Below are positions 6,925 to 15,469 of a stretch of DNA of 33,269 bases, piece by piece. The position numbers and the translations under genes were made by a program. This DNA is from Aureibaculum marinum (GTDB taxonomy: Bacteria > Bacteroidota > Bacteroidia > Flavobacteriales > Flavobacteriaceae). The notes beneath the pieces are model-generated. The model searched no databases and had not been told where the DNA came from. It worked only from the letters and a program-made list of their open reading frames with translations. The DNA is taken from NCBI RefSeq assembly GCF_003813905.1, contig NZ_RPFJ01000058.1:1-33269 (forward strand), given 5' to 3'. How positions within the stretch are numbered: the first letter of the stretch is position 1; each line of letters starts with the position of its first letter.

Positions 6925-7839
6925 ATGCCTAGGAAAAACATACTATTAGTAGCTTTTTATGTGCTATTTTTTACAAGTTGTTACAGTCAAAAAGTTGATG
7001 AAGATGTTATTGTTATTATACAACCAAAGCTAGAAAATAACACAACCAATAAAATGAAAGTTCTTTTTAAAGGACTAAAACTTACCGATAGTATTTCTAT
7101 AGAAAATGTAGATGGATTGGAGCTAAATGATTATCCTTCAAAAAAAATTACGGAGCTAAATGGCAACAAATACTTAGAGTATTATACAAACATAATCCCT
7201 ACCAAAACAGGAAAAATAAACCTTCCAATAGTTAAAGGAATTTCAGATAGTGTGACGTTAATATCTGAACCAAAAATTGTAGAAGTTGTTGATGCCTTAC
7301 CAAACGTTACAGAAGACGATATTGTATTAAAACTAACTTCTGATAAAAAGAAGTATAGCTTAAATGATACCATTTCAATTACATTATATGAGTACAGTAA
7401 ATATTATAACGTAAGTAAAATTACTACTAATACAGATAATGATTTTTCAATGCCAAAAATTGAAGGGAAAGAAAATGAATTAGCCATAGAAATGGAAAGT
7501 GATTTTTATAAAGTTTCTGGAAATGCAACCCTAGAAAAATATATTGAAGAAAACTTTTACCTGGAAGAGTTTGATTGGGATCCTTTTAAGGATAAAACTA
7601 CAATGGAACGTTTAAATGATAGTTTATACCTAAAAAACTTACTTTTTTCGATGAAACTTACCCCGAAACGAAAAGGTAAATACAAAATAAAACCAAGTGA
7701 ATTTGTTTATTTTGTCTATAAAAGTGAAACCGATTATTTTGATGATTTTAAACCTAATGGAGATGGAAGTTATAAAGTTTCTAGACCAAAAAATAAAAAA
7801 CTATTTAGTTCTAACTCATTAGAATTTAGTGTAAAATAA
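6925..7839 (+). CDS. Putative BatD-like lipoprotein
   Basis: 304 residues with a lipoprotein-type start: MPRKN, a hydrophobic stretch 6-16, and lipobox FTSC with Cys19. The mature part is rich in beta strands and Lys/Asp/Glu. It contains the pattern YLEYYTNIIPTKTGKINLP, reminiscent of the immunoglobulin-like repeats of BatD/oxygen-tolerance proteins (Tyr, then P-x-K-x-G-x-x-x-x-P), and a second similar stretch near 235-250 (LTPKRKGKYKIKP). This suggests at least two beta-sandwich domains on the cell surface or in the periplasm. The other Bat genes (batA, batB, batC) are not nearby, so this may only be a structural relative. Moderate certainty for the fold, low for function. Confidence 0.5.
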   Translation: MPRKNILLVAFYVLFFTSCYSQKVDEDVIVIIQPKLENNTTNKMKVLFKGLKLTDSISIENVDGLELNDYPSKKITELNGNKYLEYYTNIIPTKTGKINLPIVKGISDSVTLISEPKIVEVVDALPNVTEDDIVLKLTSDKKKYSLNDTISITLYEYSKYYNVSKITTNTDNDFSMPKIEGKENELAIEMESDFYKVSGNATLEKYIEENFYLEEFDWDPFKDKTTMERLNDSLYLKNLLFSMKLTPKRKGKYKIKPSEFVYFVYKSETDYFDDFKPNGDGSYKVSRPKNKKLFSSNSLEFSVK

Positions 7840-8005
7840 ATAGCAGACAGAATAAATGTCTGTGGTAAAAAGACTTTACCTTTACAATAATTTAATATAA
7901 TCATATTTTTTGGTAATAGTAAAAACAGCAAAAAGGTTGTGTATTGGAGTGTGATATAGCACATCCTTAAAAGCATACCAATAAAAATATAAAATAGTAA
8001 ATCTT

Positions 8006-8419
8006 ATGAGTAAATTTCACTATGCTTTTAAAGTAAAAGACATCAATTCAACCCGTAAATTTTATGTAGATATTTTAGGGTGTGAAGAAGGAAGGTCAAC
8101 TGACAGTTGGATAGATTTTAATTTTTTTGAAAATCAATTATCCGCTCATGTAAGTGATAATTTTCCTAAACTTGATTATTGTGGTAAAGTAGACGGAATT
8201 AATGTTCCAATACCACATTTTGGTTGTTTGTTAGAAATAGATGAGTTTAAAAGAATACAGAAAAAATTAGAAGAAGAAAAAATAGAATTTGTTGTTAAAC
8301 CACAGAAAAGATATGCTGGAAAAACGGGAGAACAATTCACCATGTTTGTTTTTGATTTTAGTGGAAACCCTTTAGAATTTAAAGCATTTACAAATAGTAA
8401 CGAAGTTTTTTCTGTTTAA
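8006..8419 (+). CDS. VOC family (glyoxalase/dioxygenase-fold) protein
   Basis: 137 residues covering one complete vicinal-oxygen-chelate unit of two beta-alpha-beta-beta-beta modules. His5 in the first strand (FHYAFKV), His71 at the start of the second module (PHFGCLLEI) and Glu124 in the last strand (GNPLEFKAF) sit where the family places its metal-binding 2-His-1-Glu set, so a bound metal is plausible. The sequence between (RKFYVDILGCEEG) is the classic module-1 helix. Substrate cannot be predicted; relatives include glyoxalases, antibiotic-resistance proteins and dioxygenases. It is cytoplasmic (no signal), monocistronic and followed by a strong terminator. Confidence 0.85.
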   Translation: MSKFHYAFKVKDINSTRKFYVDILGCEEGRSTDSWIDFNFFENQLSAHVSDNFPKLDYCGKVDGINVPIPHFGCLLEIDEFKRIQKKLEEEKIEFVVKPQKRYAGKTGEQFTMFVFDFSGNPLEFKAFTNSNEVFSV

Positions 8420-8438
8420 TAACAGTACAAGAGTAACT

Positions 8439-8470
8439 AAAAAATGGACTAGAAATAAGTCCATTTTTTT
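8439..8470 (+). terminator. Rho-independent terminator after the VOC gene
   Basis: The arms AAAAAATGGACT (8439-8450) and AGTCCATTTTTTT (8458-8470) form a perfect stem around a 7-base loop and end in a T run, 20 bases after the stop codon. Confidence 0.85.
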
Positions 8471-8518
8471 GCCATAAAAAAGTGTAAAATTTAACGTTAA
8501 TTACACTACAACTTTCTT

Positions 8519-8526
8519 TATATTTG
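8519..8526 (+). promoter_or_regulatory. Bacteroidota -7 promoter box (TATATTTG)
   Basis: TATATTTG matches the TAnnTTTG consensus and lies 21 bases before the ATG of the FKBP gene and after the terminator of the previous gene. A TTTG-like -33 box at the usual spacing is not clear. Confidence 0.5.
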
Positions 8527-8547
8527 ACGCTTAAAAAATAAAATTAT

Positions 8548-9003
8548 ATGAGAAAATATGCCATAGTATTTTTAGTAATTATATTGTTTACAGCGTGTAA
8601 TAACAATGATGAATCTATAGATTATAGAGAGCAAAACGAACAAGAAATTCTAGCATATATTGAGTCTAACAATTTAAATGCTCAAAAAAGCAGTTCAGGA
8701 TTATACTATGTTATTGATGAACCCGGAGAAGGTGAACAGCCTATAGCTACTTCTGATGTTACTGTAGCGTATAAAGGTTACTTTACCAACGGAACTGTTT
8801 TTGATGAAAGTGATGCCAATGGAATTTCATTTAATTTACAACGTGTTATAAAAGGATGGACAGAAGGAATTACTTATTTTAAAGAGGGTGGAAGTGGTTT
8901 ATTGCTTATTCCAGCTCATCTTGGGTATGGTAATTCAGACTATGCAGGTATACCCGGTGGGTCTGTACTTCTTTTTGATATAAATCTAATTTCTGTTAAT
9001 TGA
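8548..9003 (+). CDS. FKBP-type peptidyl-prolyl cis-trans isomerase lipoprotein
   Basis: 151 residues. The lipoprotein signal has lipobox FTAC with Cys17, so it acts outside the cytoplasm anchored to a membrane. A helical linker (25-45) precedes one FKBP domain (about 48-151). Conserved pocket residues are visible: Tyr75 (VAYKGYF), Phe85-Asp86 (TVFDES), Val100-Ile101, Trp104 (VIKGWTEGI), Tyr127 (IPAHLGYG) and Phe143 (LLFDINL). The domain should catalyse prolyl isomerisation and help fold secreted or surface proteins. It has its own promoter box upstream and terminator downstream, so it is monocistronic. Confident in family; client proteins unknown. Confidence 0.93.
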   Translation: MRKYAIVFLVIILFTACNNNDESIDYREQNEQEILAYIESNNLNAQKSSSGLYYVIDEPGEGEQPIATSDVTVAYKGYFTNGTVFDESDANGISFNLQRVIKGWTEGITYFKEGGSGLLLIPAHLGYGNSDYAGIPGGSVLLFDINLISVN

Positions 9004-9038
9004 TAAGATAGAGAGGTAAACCAACAAAAGTAATTTTG

Positions 9039-9071
9039 AAAAAGCCACAACTAAAAATTGTGGCTTTTTTT
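9039..9071 (+). terminator. Rho-independent terminator after the FKBP gene
   Basis: GCCACAA (9044-9050) pairs with TTGTGGC (9058-9064), extended by a flanking A run pairing with a long T run ending at 9071. Confidence 0.88.
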
Positions 9072-9264
9072 GTAAATGTATTATCTCTAATATGATGCTT
9101 GTTTATTTATTTAAATTTTTTTAAAAAAAAGAGAAGTCTTAAAATGTTATAAATTAATTAATTGTAGCGTATGTTAAAATTGAGTGTATTTTTCAGAAAT
9201 TTTAATTAAAATAAAAGTTGTGAGAGTTCGTTAAATGGGCTAATAAAAAATAAAATATTTAATC

Positions 9265-9789
9265 ATGAAAAAATTATTAGTAATTGCAGCGGTTGCATTA
9301 TTTAGTTTTAATGTAAATGCTCAAGAAGAAAATGAGAGTCAGACTTCACAAGGAAAATGGTTGATAGAGGCTAATACAAATTTTGGATCAGCTTCTAGTA
9401 GTAATACAGGTTTTTCTTTTACAAACATTGATGGCGACTCTATGTGGAATGTTGGTGTTGAAGGAGGTTATTTTGTAGCAGATAACTTGGCTGTAAAAGC
9501 AGGGTTAGGTTACGGTGACTCAAGTTATGATGATGGGGTTTTTTCTTACAAGCTTGGAGGAAAATACTATATTAATGGTAAAATTCCTTTTGGTATTGAT
9601 GTAAACGGAGCTTCTTCAGAAGGTTGGAATCCTATATATGTTGGAGCACAAGTGGGGTATGCTTGGTTTTTAGGACAAAATGTGAGTATTGAGCCAGGAG
9701 TAAGATATGATTATGGATTTAATGAAGATGCTGGAGATGGAGATTACAATCCACTTTCTTTTAGAATTGGATTTGCTCTTCATTTTTAA
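9265..9789 (+). CDS. Outer-membrane beta-barrel protein
   Basis: 174 residues. A cleavable signal peptide (MKKLLVIAAVALFSFNVNAQ, probable cleavage after Ala19) is followed by a Gly- and aromatic-rich sequence with alternating residues typical of amphipathic strands (GVEGGYFVADNLAVKAGLGY, YVGAQVGYAWFLGQ). The chain ends in Phe (FRIGFALHF), the usual C-terminal signal for insertion by the BAM machinery. Its size fits an eight-stranded barrel of the OmpX/OmpW-like porin-family proteins common in Flavobacteriia. No ligand can be assigned. The upstream spacer (9072-9264) is AT-rich and should hold its promoter; a bidirectional terminator separates it from leuB. Confidence 0.87.
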   Translation: MKKLLVIAAVALFSFNVNAQEENESQTSQGKWLIEANTNFGSASSSNTGFSFTNIDGDSMWNVGVEGGYFVADNLAVKAGLGYGDSSYDDGVFSYKLGGKYYINGKIPFGIDVNGASSEGWNPIYVGAQVGYAWFLGQNVSIEPGVRYDYGFNEDAGDGDYNPLSFRIGFALHF

Positions 9790-9824
9790 GGAAAATTTTA
9801 GCAACAATATAAAACCGAAGTAAA

Positions 9825-9854
9825 AAAAAACCACGCGATAGGCGTGGTTTTTTT
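9825..9854. terminator. Bidirectional terminator between the barrel gene and leuB
   Basis: AAAAAACCACGC (9825-9836) pairs with GCGTGGTTTTTTT (9842-9854) around GATAG. It has an A run on one side and a T run on the other, so it can serve both converging genes. Confidence 0.88.
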
Positions 9855-9870
9855 ATTAATCAATCAAATT

Positions 9871-10986
9871 TTAAATTATGGTAGATTGCCCTATATGGAT
9901 ATTGTGATAATTTATATTTGTATCTTCCGGATATTGTATGTAATCAGCAATAAAATCACCAACTTTTGTGGTTGTAATTTTTGAATCGGGTAAAATATCA
10001 GGTGTAGAAATTTTTAATTCTAATGATTTGTCAACCGCTTTATGAATCAATTTAGCCTCTTCCATAAGTCCAAAATGTTCCAATAACATTGCTGCAGATA
10101 AAATTGAAGCAATAGGGTTGGCAATACCTTTACCAGTTGCTTGAGGATAAGATCCGTGGATAGGTTCAAATACAGCGTATTTTTCTCCAACAGAAGCAGA
10201 AGCTAATAATCCAATAGAGCCACCAATAACACTTGCTTCATCTGAAATAATATCACCAAATAAATTGTCAGTTAATATAACATCAAATTGTGTAGGGTTT
10301 AAAATCATTTGCATTGCAGCATTATCAATAAAAAGATAATCAAGCTCAACATCTTTGTATTCTTTGGCTATTCTCGTTACTACTTTTCTCCATAATCTAG
10401 AAGACTCTAAAACATTTGCTTTATCAACAAGAGTAACTTTTTTTCTTCTTTTTTGAGCGGCTTTAAATGCAGCATGAGCTATTCTTACAATCTCATACTC
10501 ACTGTATTCTCCTAAATCAGAAGCTGTTTTACCGTCTTCACTAATTTTTTTCTCACCAAAATAAATACCACCGGTAAGTTCACGATAAATGGTTAAATCG
10601 GCACCTTTAATAATATTTTCTTTTAATGGAGATTTATCTAATAATTGTTCAAAAGCTTTAACAGGTCTTATGTTGGTAAATAAACCTAAATCTTTACGCA
10701 TTTTTAATAAACCTTGCTCAGGTCTAACTTTAGCAGAAGGATTATTGTCGTATTTAGGATCGCCAATAGCACCAAAAAGTACAGCATCTGTATTTAAACA
10801 CAGGTCTAATGTTTCTTTAGGAAAAGGATCTCCTGTTTTGTCAATAGCCACAGCACCTGCTAAGGCTTCTTTAAATATAAAAGTATGGTTGAATTGATGT
10901 GCAACTGCTTCTAATACTTTTTTTGCCTGTTTTGTAACTTCTGGCCCAATACCATCTCCTGGTAAAACTGCAATATTTAACTTCAT
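9871..10986 (-). CDS. leuB: 3-isopropylmalate dehydrogenase
   Basis: 371 residues, the usual length. The enzyme oxidises and decarboxylates 3-isopropylmalate with NAD+ to 2-oxoisocaproate, the last committed step before transamination to leucine, in the cytoplasm. Visible signatures are GDGIGPEV at 10-17, the Arg-containing substrate segment (LLKMRKDLGLFTNIRPVKAF), the ELTGGIYFG motif, and the metal-binding region DNLFGDIISDEAS followed by GSIGLLAS. The downstream GSYPQATGKGIANP segment is the NAD-binding adenine loop region. It follows leuA on the same strand with a 56-base gap, so the two are probably cotranscribed. leuC and leuD are not adjacent and must lie elsewhere. Confidence 0.96.
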   Translation of the reverse strand: MKLNIAVLPGDGIGPEVTKQAKKVLEAVAHQFNHTFIFKEALAGAVAIDKTGDPFPKETLDLCLNTDAVLFGAIGDPKYDNNPSAKVRPEQGLLKMRKDLGLFTNIRPVKAFEQLLDKSPLKENIIKGADLTIYRELTGGIYFGEKKISEDGKTASDLGEYSEYEIVRIAHAAFKAAQKRRKKVTLVDKANVLESSRLWRKVVTRIAKEYKDVELDYLFIDNAAMQMILNPTQFDVILTDNLFGDIISDEASVIGGSIGLLASASVGEKYAVFEPIHGSYPQATGKGIANPIASILSAAMLLEHFGLMEEAKLIHKAVDKSLELKISTPDILPDSKITTTKVGDFIADYIQYPEDTNINYHNIHIGQSTII

Positions 10987-11042
10987 CTATTTATTCTTTA
11001 TATCAATTTTTATTTTTTTTATATTTACTATTAGTCTATAAA

Positions 11043-12215
11043 TTAGGCCATGGCCGAAATTTCAATACTACTTGCTTTTATAATTTCATGGATGTCTTCA
11101 TCAGCAATTTCTTTCTTTTTGTCGGCAAAATTTAAAAATATTGGATAAATTTCATCCAATTGAATTTTGGTCAATTCGTAACCCACTTTTTTAGCTCTAT
11201 AAGCCAAAGCTGCTCTACCGCTTCTTGCGGTTAAAACAATAGCAGAATCAGTTACACCAACTTCTTTTGGGTCTATAATTTCATAGGTTTCTCTGTTTTT
11301 AATCATTCCATCTTGATGAATTCCAGAACTATGAGCAAACGCATTTGCACCAACTATTGCTTTGTTTGGTTGTACGTAAATGCCCATATTTTCTATCACC
11401 ATTTGACTTGTGTCATATAGTAATTGAGCATTTATATCGGTGTCTAAATTCAAGTAAGGGTGTTGTCTTAAAATCATAACAACCTCTTCTAGAGCGGTGT
11501 TTCCTGCTCTTTCTCCAATACCATTTATGGTACATTCTATTTGTCTAGCTCCATTAATAACGCCAGCAATTGAATTGGCAGTTGCTAACCCTAAATCGTT
11601 ATGACAATGGCAAGATAAAATGGCTTTATCAATGCCTTTTACGTTTTCTTTAAGGTATTTTATTTTTGCACCATATTCTTCTGGTAAACAATATCCAGTA
11701 GTGTCTGGAATGTTTAATACAGTAGCTCCAGCTTTAATAACAGCCTCACACACTTGAGCTAAATATTCGTTATCTGTTCTACCAGCATCTTCTGCATAAA
11801 ATTCAACATCTTCTACAAATGATTTTGCATATTTTACGGCATCAATTGCTCGTTCAATAATTTTTTCATGTGTTGAGTTAAATTTATGTTGTATGTGAGA
11901 GTCTGAAGTTCCTATTCCTGTATGTATTCTAGGTCTTTTAGCATATTTTAATGCTTCAGCGGCAACTTCAATGTCTTTTTTAACAGATCTGGTTAAACCA
12001 CAAACCGTAGCGTTTTTTACAAGTTTAGAAATTTCTTCAACAGACTTAAAGTCACCGGGACTAGAAATTGGGAAACCAGCTTCAATAATGTCTACACCTA
12101 ATTCGTCTAAACGTTGTGCAATGACTAATTTTTGTTTTGTATTTAGCTTGCAACCAGGGACTTGCTCTCCATCTCTTAAGGTTGTGTCAAATATTTGGAC
12201 TTTCTCTTTACTCAT
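11043..12215 (-). CDS. leuA: 2-isopropylmalate synthase, short form
   Basis: 390 residues. It condenses acetyl-CoA with 2-oxoisovalerate, the first step of leucine synthesis. The HMGL-like TIM barrel is complete: DTTLRDGEQ at 10-18, HCHND at 203-207 with metal-binding His203 and His205, and GIGERAGN at 232-239. The HSSGIHQDG segment follows. The chain ends shortly after the communication helices ([18 protein letters not shown]) and lacks the roughly 120-residue C-terminal leucine-binding regulatory domain present in enteric-type LeuA of about 520 residues. Classical feedback inhibition by leucine through that domain is therefore not expected. Methylthioalkylmalate- or citramalate-type activity is a less likely alternative because leuB follows. 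Confidence 0.93.
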   Translation of the reverse strand: MSKEKVQIFDTTLRDGEQVPGCKLNTKQKLVIAQRLDELGVDIIEAGFPISSPGDFKSVEEISKLVKNATVCGLTRSVKKDIEVAAEALKYAKRPRIHTGIGTSDSHIQHKFNSTHEKIIERAIDAVKYAKSFVEDVEFYAEDAGRTDNEYLAQVCEAVIKAGATVLNIPDTTGYCLPEEYGAKIKYLKENVKGIDKAILSCHCHNDLGLATANSIAGVINGARQIECTINGIGERAGNTALEEVVMILRQHPYLNLDTDINAQLLYDTSQMVIENMGIYVQPNKAIVGANAFAHSSGIHQDGMIKNRETYEIIDPKEVGVTDSAIVLTARSGRAALAYRAKKVGYELTKIQLDEIYPIFLNFADKKKEIADEDIHEIIKASSIEISAMA

Positions 12216-12365
12216 TATTTTAATACTAAATTTCTTTATTAAAAAACGAATTTATATTTTGTTACGCATTATAAAGCAAAATATAATGTATTTTTACAAT
12301 GCTTAACTATAGTGTGAAGTATTTAAAACACTGATAATAAACTAAATATCACTTTATTTGTTACA
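12216..12365. promoter_or_regulatory. Divergent promoter region between leuA and the helical-repeat gene
   Basis: AT-rich spacer between two divergent genes. On the plus strand TATTTTTACA at 12289-12298 matches the putative -7 boxes at 4596 and 6040 and lies 68 bases before the plus-strand start. On the minus strand TTTTGC, then about 20 bases, then TATAAATTCG could be the leuA promoter. No leader peptide rich in Leu codons is seen. Confidence 0.4.
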
Positions 12366-13913
12366 ATGACTAGCCCGCAAAAAGATAACCTATTTGTTTT
12401 AGTAAAATCATTATCAAAATCAGAAAAAAGACAATTTAAGCTCTATGTTGGTCGTCTTGGTGGTAATACAGATTCTAAATTTTTAGCACTTTTTAATTTG
12501 CTTGACAAGTTAAATAAGTATGACGAAAAATCTATTCTTAAGAGTGGAATTGTTAAAAAAGCTCAGCTTTCAAATTTGAAAGCACATTTATATAAGCAAA
12601 TTTTAATTAGTTTAAGGTTAAATCCATTGCATCAAAATACAAGGGCTCAACTTAGAGAACAATTAGATTTTGCTACTATTCTTTATCACAAAGGATTGTA
12701 TAAACAGAGTTTAAAATTATTAGATAAGGCTAAAAATTCTGCAATTGAAAATGAAGAGAAAATATTAGCTTATGAAATTGTAGAGTTAGAAAAAGTTATA
12801 GAGTCTCAGTTTATTACTAGAAGTTTAAGCAATAGAGCAGATGAGTTAACCGAGCAGGCAAAAATGTTAAGTATTCAAAATACGATTACTAGTAAATTGT
12901 CTAATTTGTCATTACAGCTATATGGTATTTTGTTAAAATCTGGTTATGCAAAAAATAATGAACAATACCAAGAGATAACAGAATATTTTAATGCAAGAAT
13001 GCCTAAATTTAAACTTTCAGAATTAGGATTCAGAGAAAAGTTATGGTTGTATAAGTCGCATTTATGGTATAGTATCTTAACTCAAGACTTTTTAAATTCT
13101 TATAAATATTCTAGCAAATGGGTCAATTTATTTCTGAAAAACGAAAGTATGATTCGTTTAAATCCAGTATTCTTTTTAAAAGGATATCATTATTTACTTG
13201 AATCTCTTTTTTATACACAGTATCATTCAAAATTTAAAAAAGCTTTAAATAAGTTTGAAGAGATAATTGAGAATAAAAAGTTATTGCCAAATGAAGATAA
13301 TGTAAATGTATTATGTTTTATGTATCTCTACATAAACAAACTTAATTTACATTTTTTAGAAGGTTCTTTTAAGGAGGGATTGCCTTTAGTTGATGAGATT
13401 TTAAAAGGAATAAAACAATATAGAGATCGAATAGATGATCATCATGTAATGATTTTTTATTACAAAATTGCAAGTTTGTATTTTGGTGCAGGAGATTGTA
13501 AAAAATGTATCGAATATCTAGATAAAATTATCAATAATAAAACGCTAGAAATGCGTGAAGACTTGTTGTGTTTTTCTCGAATACTTAGTTTGTTTGCTCA
13601 TTATGAAGTAGGATTGGATTATCATTTAGAGGTACAATTAAAAAGTACCTATAAGTTTCTATTAAAAATGAATGAACTAAATAAAGTGCAGGAAGAAATG
13701 ATGAAATTTTTACGAACTATTGGAGATGTTTATCCGCATGAATTTAAAAAAGAATTTAGAAAACTCCACACAACTTTAAAGCAATATGAAGACAATCCTT
13801 ACGAAAGAAGAGCTTTTTTATATTTAGATATTTTGTCGTGGTTAGAAAGTAAAATAGAAAACCGACCTATCGATGAGATGCTTCAAGAAAAGTTTAAGCA
13901 AACTAAGAGGTAA
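12366..13913 (+). CDS. Conserved Bacteroidota helical-repeat protein of unknown function
   Basis: 515 residues, no signal peptide and no membrane helix, so cytoplasmic. Nearly the whole sequence is predicted helical, with TPR-like spacing of hydrophobic residues (for example DFATILYHKGLYKQSLKLLD near 100 and YKIASLYFGAGDCKKCIEYL near 370). I recognise the N-terminal pattern (NLFVLVKSLSKSEKRQFKLY) as typical of a conserved Bacteroidota protein but know no function. A scaffold or protein-interaction role is inferred from the repeats only. It is transcribed away from leuA and followed, after a 45-base gap, by a converging gene. Confidence 0.8.
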   Translation: MTSPQKDNLFVLVKSLSKSEKRQFKLYVGRLGGNTDSKFLALFNLLDKLNKYDEKSILKSGIVKKAQLSNLKAHLYKQILISLRLNPLHQNTRAQLREQLDFATILYHKGLYKQSLKLLDKAKNSAIENEEKILAYEIVELEKVIESQFITRSLSNRADELTEQAKMLSIQNTITSKLSNLSLQLYGILLKSGYAKNNEQYQEITEYFNARMPKFKLSELGFREKLWLYKSHLWYSILTQDFLNSYKYSSKWVNLFLKNESMIRLNPVFFLKGYHYLLESLFYTQYHSKFKKALNKFEEIIENKKLLPNEDNVNVLCFMYLYINKLNLHFLEGSFKEGLPLVDEILKGIKQYRDRIDDHHVMIFYYKIASLYFGAGDCKKCIEYLDKIINNKTLEMREDLLCFSRILSLFAHYEVGLDYHLEVQLKSTYKFLLKMNELNKVQEEMMKFLRTIGDVYPHEFKKEFRKLHTTLKQYEDNPYERRAFLYLDILSWLESKIENRPIDEMLQEKFKQTKR

Positions 13914-13958
13914 TAATTCTATTATTTTAGTTGTTTAAAAGATGAGTAAAGGTTGTAT

Positions 13959-14648
13959 TTATAAAACGCAACTTTGCCAAATTGGGTCAGATGGCACCTC
14001 ACTAATTATTGAAATTGTGTCTTTGCTTACTGGATGTATAAATTCAATTGCCCTAGCATGTAAGCTGATACCACCATCAGTATTGCTGCGTTTAGATCCA
14101 TACTTTAAGTCGCCTTTAATAGGGCATTTAATAGCTGCCAATTGAGCTCTAATTTGATGATGGCGGCCTGTTTCTAAATTTACTTCTAGTAAAAAATAGT
14201 TGTCTAATGTTTTTAGTAGCTGGTAATGTAGAATACCTTTTTTGGCATCTTTTGTTGGCTTAGGAAAAGTTGTAGACTTATTATTTTTAGGATTTTTTTT
14301 CAAGTAATGAATTAAGGTGTCTCTTTCTTTTTCAGGTTTGTTTTTTACAATGGCCCAATAGGTTTTTTTTATCTCTTTTGTACGTAGCATTTTATTAAGG
14401 CGTTCAAGAGCTTTTGAAGTTTTAGCGAAAATTACAATGCCACTTGTAGGTCTATCTAAACGATGTACTACACCTAAAAACACATTTCCTTTTTTGTTGT
14501 ATTTATTTGCGATATATTGTTTAACAATGTCGCTTAAAGGCATATCTCCAGTTTTATCTCCTTGTACAATATCTCCTACACGTTTGTTTACTATAATAAT
14601 GTGATTGTCTTCATGTAAAACTTGTAAATTGTCCTTGGTAGATTTCAT
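13959..14648 (-). CDS. RluA-family RNA pseudouridine synthase
   Basis: 229 residues. The catalytic motif HRLDRPTSG is at 62-70 with the nucleophile Asp65; the later GRHHQIRAQL and GDLKYG motifs complete the family core. It converts uridine to pseudouridine in rRNA or tRNA. There is no N-terminal S4 RNA-binding domain, as in RluA/TruC-like small members, so the exact target base cannot be told. Its stop lies close to the converging helical-repeat gene. It may share a transcript with engB upstream, separated by 90 bases. Confidence 0.92.
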   Translation of the reverse strand: MKSTKDNLQVLHEDNHIIIVNKRVGDIVQGDKTGDMPLSDIVKQYIANKYNKKGNVFLGVVHRLDRPTSGIVIFAKTSKALERLNKMLRTKEIKKTYWAIVKNKPEKERDTLIHYLKKNPKNNKSTTFPKPTKDAKKGILHYQLLKTLDNYFLLEVNLETGRHHQIRAQLAAIKCPIKGDLKYGSKRSNTDGGISLHARAIEFIHPVSKDTISIISEVPSDPIWQSCVL

Positions 14649-14738
14649 TTAGATGATTTGTAGTTAATCTGTTGAACTTATAATAAAAAGAAATTGTTTT
14701 ATTGTTAAGAGAAGTTGTTGAGAATAAATTTAGTTTTT

Positions 14739-15356
14739 TTAAAAATTATCTTCAGAGGTTACAATCTTATTTAGTTCTTGAATATAATTTAATAATTCTT
14801 CTCTGCCGGATTTGTGAGTAGCTGAAGTTGTAAAAATTCTAGGAACAGCTTCCCATCCAGCAGCTAACATTTTATTTTTAAAAATTTGTAAATTTTTAGT
14901 AATGGCAGCTGGTTTTAACTTGTCAGATTTTGTGAAAATTAACATAAAAGGAATGCCATTTTCACCTAAAAAACGCATAAACTCTAAATCTACCTTTTGA
15001 GGTTCGTGTCTGCTATCTACTAATACAAATGTGCAAACAAGTTGATTGCGGTTTAAGAAATAGCTTGTGATAAAATCTTGAAAAACTTGACGCTTGCTTT
15101 TAGATACTTGAGCGTAACCATAGCCTGGTAAGTCAACTAAAAACCATTCGTTGTTTATTTTAAAATGGTTAATTAATTGGGTTTTCCCTGGTTTTCCTGA
15201 GGTTTTGGCCAACTTATTTTTGTTGACCAACATGTTTATTAAGGAAGATTTTCCTACATTAGAACGTCCAATAAAAGCATATTCAGGAATTGAATCTTTC
15301 GGACATTTTTTTATATCTGTATTGCTTACTACAAATTCAGCGGTTTTTATTTTCAC
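14739..15356 (-). CDS. engB: Ribosome biogenesis GTP-binding protein EngB/YsxC
   Basis: 205 residues, normal for the family. The G motifs are visible: G1 GRSNVGKSS at 30-38, GKPGKTQ at 54-60 (switch I, G2 Thr), G3 DLPGYG at 75-80 and G4 TKSDK at 142-146, with G5 (TSAT) near 175. This essential GTPase assists late assembly of the large ribosomal subunit. The start is GTG at 15354-15356; it gives the family N-terminus MKIKTAEFVVSN, and no better ATG exists. It lies between the hydrolase gene upstream and the pseudouridine synthase gene downstream on the same strand. Confidence 0.95.
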   Translation of the reverse strand: MKIKTAEFVVSNTDIKKCPKDSIPEYAFIGRSNVGKSSLINMLVNKNKLAKTSGKPGKTQLINHFKINNEWFLVDLPGYGYAQVSKSKRQVFQDFITSYFLNRNQLVCTFVLVDSRHEPQKVDLEFMRFLGENGIPFMLIFTKSDKLKPAAITKNLQIFKNKMLAAGWEAVPRIFTTSATHKSGREELLNYIQELNKIVTSEDNF

Positions 15357-15469
15357 AATAGTTACTTTAAAATTTAACAGTATAAGGTTGTAAATTTAGT
15401 TAAAAATAGTACTGGCTATTTTTAGCTAACCATTTGAGTCAATACAGGTTCTTTTTTTTGAAAATTGTT

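Noticed and set aside
7848-7866. CAGACA/TGTCTG inverted repeat after the BatD-like gene as a terminator
   Set aside because: Only six pairs with an AT loop and no T run directly after it; too weak to call.
10589-10897. 102-codon plus-strand open frame
   Set aside because: Antisense shadow of leuB, whose family motifs are unambiguous on the other strand.
11971-12306. 111-codon plus-strand open frame reaching into the leuA upstream region
   Set aside because: Mostly antisense to the conserved LeuA N-terminus; no recognisable protein features.
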